In this document: positions 13,999 to 16,251 of the stretch, one piece after another
How the letters are laid out: every line of letters begins with the position of its first letter
Position numbering within the stretch: position 1 is the first letter of the stretch
Origin: an uncultured Eubacteriales bacterium
Lineage (GTDB): Bacteria > Bacillota > Clostridia > Peptostreptococcales > Anaerovoracaceae
Assembly: GCA_910585135.1 (NCBI GenBank)
Contig: CAJUEB010000029.1
Location: forward strand, 1 to 16,251
DNA length: 16,251 nucleotides
Direction: 5' to 3'
The notes under the pieces: generated by a model
Told to the model about the DNA's origin: nothing
Seen by the model: the letters and a program-made list of their open reading frames with translations, nothing else
Database searches by the model: none
Program-made: the position numbers and the translations under genes

Positions 13999-14037
13999 TT
14001 CACCGTTCCTGCGACATCCCAGGAGCAAAACGGTGAA
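13999..14037. repeat. Long-spaced dyad, copy 3 of 3
   Basis: Core TTCACCGTT at 13999-14007 and AACGGTGAA at 14029-14037, with a 21-nt centre. It starts 93 bp after copy 2 and lies about 20 bp from the end of the small frameshifted ORF remnant. Confidence 0.85.
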
Positions 14038-14057
14038 AAGAGGATAAAACATTAGTA

Positions 14058-14127
14058 CTACGGGATTCCTCTTTCGTGCGCGATAACAAATTCACGAAGC
14101 TGTTTAATGCTGTTTTTTCCTTGCCAT
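14058..14127 (-). pseudogene. Short frameshifted ORF remnant with a strong ribosome binding site
   Basis: Minus strand: TAGGAGG, then ATG at 14127. The frame reads MARKKQH and stops at 14104. If one A of the six-A run (14113-14118) is removed, the frame reads on as a protein-like MARKNSIKQLREFVIAHERG plus two residues and stops at 14058. The strong Shine-Dalgarno and the protein-like continuation suggest a gene start damaged by a 1-nt insertion, or a start that depends on slippage at the A-run. I do not recognise the family. The remnant is only about 22 codons, so it may also be chance. Confidence 0.3.
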
Positions 14128-14134
14128 ATAAATA

Positions 14135-14168
14135 GCCTCCTATGATAATTGACTTTACCATAGAAGGC
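14135..14168 (-). promoter_or_regulatory. Hairpin sequestering a Shine-Dalgarno sequence
   Basis: Arms 14135-14148 and 14155-14168 flank a 6-nt loop. In minus-strand RNA all 14 positions pair, two of them as G·U; in plus-strand RNA those two become C/A mismatches, so the structure favours minus-strand transcription. The 3' arm contains the TAGGAGG of the small ORF at 14127, so the hairpin would hide its ribosome binding site. There is no T-run after it on the minus strand. It lies about 60 bp downstream of the translation-factor gene, which has no other visible terminator. Confidence 0.5.
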
Positions 14169-14226
14169 TTGGATTTTTTTATTATTTACAGGCTTTTCCG
14201 CACAAGTTCGCTACAGAAGGTTTCCG

Positions 14227-16251
14227 CTACCGCTCCGGAAGTTCGATCCCCCGCCGGTCTGCCAGCTTATTCTTCTGGTTCATCGCCTCAATCAGTTCTG
14301 TGATTTCCAGATCTGCTTTCTGGATTTCCAGTTCAAACGCATCAGCCGAAATCTTGAACGCCCCGCTGCCGACGATGATCATCTGCTCCAGTCGGTCGGA
14401 AGTAGCGACCCGCACCAGGTATTCCTTGCTTTTTTCGTGAGCCGTCCGCTCGATATACATATCGGCCGTTTCTGCCTCTGCTGTAAAAATCACATCTACA
14501 TTGCCGTGCTTTTCATGCCGACGCTTTCCGCCCTTTACCCGATAAGCATCGAAGACGACGATCACGTGGCATTTCTTATAGCCCTGGTAATTGGACAGAA
14601 TCTCGATCAAAGCCTGACGCGCGGAGTCCATGTTCGCCTCCGCCAGTTCCTTTAGCTGTTTCCAGGCGAAAATGATGTTATACCCGTCCACCAGCAAGTA
14701 TTCCTCCAACACCTTGGCTGGTTTGATCACGACCTTTTCCGGACTGGGAAAAATCTCCCGCTTCGGAATCACAGTCCGCTGCTTTGGTTTGCCATAAGTT
14801 CTTTCGAAAATCCGCGCAAGCTCCTCGTCTTCTTCCTTCGTTCCCCGATAAATGGACGCCGAGCCGCCCGCCGCTTTTCCGTTTGCCGCGTTTGCATCCA
14901 GAAGCAAGCCTTCGCCTGCCATTTCTGCCGTATTTTCAGGCGGCCAGCCGCTTTCCAGATGCATCCATTCGTCCGCTTCGTCCCACTTGACCGTAACCCC
15001 AGCACCATGCCTGCAAAACACGGAATCCGCTGTGTTTTCTGCATCCCGGCTGACATCGTATCCAATCTGCTCGATCACCTGCTGCTGATTATGGCACGGT
15101 TCATACCCGCACAACGTGCAGAATAAAGTCCCATGCCCTTTGGTGTAGGAAACGACTGCAAGGGAATAATCTTTCATTTCCGACACGGGCGCTTTTCCAG
15201 TAAGTACCATAAACTCGCCTGCCAATTCCGGCTCGCCAGCCTGTCCGCCCATTCTCTGCACATCCGACATCGCCCTGCCGACCATCTCTGCCGGAATTTT
15301 CAGGCGGAACTCATACCACGGCTCAAGAAGCACTGATTCCGCCTTTCGCAGTCCCTGACGAACCGCACGGTATACCGCCTGCCGGAAATCGCCTCCCTCC
15401 GTATGCTTTAAGTGCGCTTTCCCCGTCAATAGCGTCAGCTTCATATCCGTGATCGGTGAACCCGTCAGCACGCCGATATGCTCCCGCTCCGCAAGGTGCG
15501 TCATGATCAGCCGCTGCCAGTTCCTGTCCAGCACATCTTCACTGCAAACCGTATCAAACGTCAGACCGCTGCCCGGCTTTCCCGGTTCGAGCAGGATATG
15601 CACCTCGGCATAATGCCGCAGCGGTTCGAAATGACCCGCGCCACAGACAGGCGTTTTGATCGTCTCCTTATAAGAAATGCTGCCTTCCCCAAATTCCACC
15701 GAAAACCCGAACCGTTCCAAAATGAGATTTTTTAATACCGTGAGCTGTACTTCGCCCGCAAGCTGCATCTGGATTTCCTGGAGCTGCTCATTCCATACGA
15801 TATGTAGCTGGGGATCTTCTTCCGCAAGTTGTCGCAGTTTGGTCAATGCATCATGGGCATCTTGCCCCGGCGGCAAAATCACCTGATACAGCAGCACCGA
15901 TTCCAACACCGGCGCATCCGCCTGCCGTTCATAACCCAGCCCTTGCCCGGCATATGTATCCGTAAGTCCCGTTACAGCACAAACCCCGCCCGCGCGGACA
16001 CTGTCAACAGCGGTAAACTTTTCGCCGGAATAAATGCGGATCTGTTCGACTTTTTCCCCCGTTGCGATCATATCCTTCGTATGCAAAACGCCGCCCGTTA
16101 TCTTCATATGGGTGAGGCGGTTTCCCTTTCGGTCTCTGGTAATCTTATATACCTTCGCACCAAATTCCGGCGGATATGCAAGAGGCTTTGTAAATGCTGC
16201 CAAGCCGTCCAGGAAAGCTTCGATCCCCTTCATTTTAAGCGCAGAGCCAAA
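14227..16251 (-). CDS. TetM/EF-G-like translation factor with C-terminal NYN (Rae1/YacP-like) RNase domain, partial
   Basis: The frame is open to the window's last base, so the start and the GTPase domain lie outside; 674 residues are visible. The first in-window residues FGSALKMKGIEAFLDGL match the end of domain I of TetM-like factors. Domain II follows (about 30-110, GAKVYKITRDRKGNRLTHMKI), then domain III (about 118-185), domain IV (YKETIKTPVCGAGHFE, about 194-310) and domain V (about 310-385), up to the TetM-like tail SVFCRHGAGVTVKWDEADEWMHLES. After a linker of about 80 residues comes a NYN/PIN-like domain (518-650): YLLVDGYNIIFAW, VIVVFDAYRVKGG, DVIFTAEAETADMYIER and VRVATSDRLEQ. The acidic residues (Asp522, Asp568, Glu/Asp around 592-597, Asp619) match B. 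subtilis Rae1, a ribosome-associated endoribonuclease. Domain IV-V relatives protect ribosomes from tetracycline, but resistance cannot be claimed. A fusion that binds the ribosome A-site and cuts mRNA is an inference. Confidence 0.88.
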   Translation of the reverse strand, partial: FGSALKMKGIEAFLDGLAAFTKPLAYPPEFGAKVYKITRDRKGNRLTHMKITGGVLHTKDMIATGEKVEQIRIYSGEKFTAVDSVRAGGVCAVTGLTDTYAGQGLGYERQADAPVLESVLLYQVILPPGQDAHDALTKLRQLAEEDPQLHIVWNEQLQEIQMQLAGEVQLTVLKNLILERFGFSVEFGEGSISYKETIKTPVCGAGHFEPLRHYAEVHILLEPGKPGSGLTFDTVCSEDVLDRNWQRLIMTHLAEREHIGVLTGSPITDMKLTLLTGKAHLKHTEGGDFRQAVYRAVRQGLRKAESVLLEPWYEFRLKIPAEMVGRAMSDVQRMGGQAGEPELAGEFMVLTGKAPVSEMKDYSLAVVSYTKGHGTLFCTLCGYEPCHNQQQVIEQIGYDVSRDAENTADSVFCRHGAGVTVKWDEADEWMHLESGWPPENTAEMAGEGLLLDANAANGKAAGGSASIYRGTKEEDEELARIFERTYGKPKQRTVIPKREIFPSPEKVVIKPAKVLEEYLLVDGYNIIFAWKQLKELAEANMDSARQALIEILSNYQGYKKCHVIVVFDAYRVKGGKRRHEKHGNVDVIFTAEAETADMYIERTAHEKSKEYLVRVATSDRLEQMIIVGSGAFKISADAFELEIQKADLEITELIEAMNQKNKLADRRGIELPER

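Noticed and set aside
13800..14037. Integron attC sites or a gene-cassette array
   Set aside because: The arms are TTCACCGTT...AACGGTGAA, so the GTT/AAC triplets face inward, the opposite of RYYYAAC...GTTRRRY. There is no integrase or attI in the window and the units hold no intact ORFs.
13800..14037. CRISPR array
   Set aside because: The repeated parts are 9-bp inverted arms rather than identical direct repeats of 25-40 bp, spacing is uneven (104 and 93 bp), and no cas genes are present.
14135..14168. Terminal inverted repeats of an insertion sequence, or a simple terminator for the translation-factor gene
   Set aside because: The arms lie only 6 nt apart, so they are a hairpin and not element ends. 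No T-run follows on the minus strand.
14227..16251. Calling the right-end gene a tetracycline resistance determinant
   Set aside because: The body is TetM-like, but the Rae1-like RNase domain and missing GTPase region do not allow a resistance claim.

Overview
The window looks like a chromosomal segment of a low-to-mid G+C anaerobic Bacillota, most likely class Clostridia. The clues are strong AGGAGG-type ribosome binding sites, an IspH (LytB)–ribosomal protein S1 fusion (an arrangement I know from clostridial genomes), a Gram-positive type Tad locus without a secretin, an EF-G/TetM-like factor fused to a YacP/Rae1-type RNase, and tandem matches to the Spo0A box. The last clue hints at a spore former or a descendant of one. 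I cannot name the species. Nearly everything is on the minus strand.

Left part (1-5310), housekeeping: the 3' end of recN (plus strand) converges on and overlaps a DUF523 gene. To its right, on the minus strand, rarA overlaps the start of ispH-rpsA, which ends at an intrinsic terminator. Upstream of rarA is a small membrane-anchored SPOR-domain protein with its own candidate promoter. A GC-rich hairpin terminator separates this block from the next.

Middle (5337-7200): an APC-superfamily amino acid/polyamine permease has its own promoter-like sequence. That promoter lies within a pair of 24-bp direct repeats at the 3' end of the upstream operon.

Tad/Flp pilus operon (7190-13680), transcribed right to left: tadA ATPase, tadB, tadC, a 58-residue Flp1-like pilin, a TadE-like pseudopilin, a DUF5702 (TadG-like) protein, a second TadE-like protein with two tandem HxxxC...CxxC modules, and a DUF6382-like protein. 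Together these specify a type IVb (tight-adherence) pilus machine: motor, two platform proteins, major pilin and minor pseudopilins. No prepilin peptidase, TadZ or CpaB/RcpC is present in the window. A near-consensus sigma-A promoter precedes tadA, with two exact TGTCGAA boxes 10 bp apart just upstream of its -35.

Intergenic region 13687-14226 (about 540 bp) has no normal gene. It carries the 0A boxes, an 8-bp inverted repeat, three evenly spaced copies of TTCACCGTT-N20/21-AACGGTGAA, a short frameshifted ORF remnant, and a hairpin that buries that remnant's Shine-Dalgarno sequence. The right end (14227-16251) is the C-terminal two thirds or so of a TetM/EF-G-like translation factor that ends in a NYN/Rae1-like RNase domain. 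Its GTPase domain lies outside the window.
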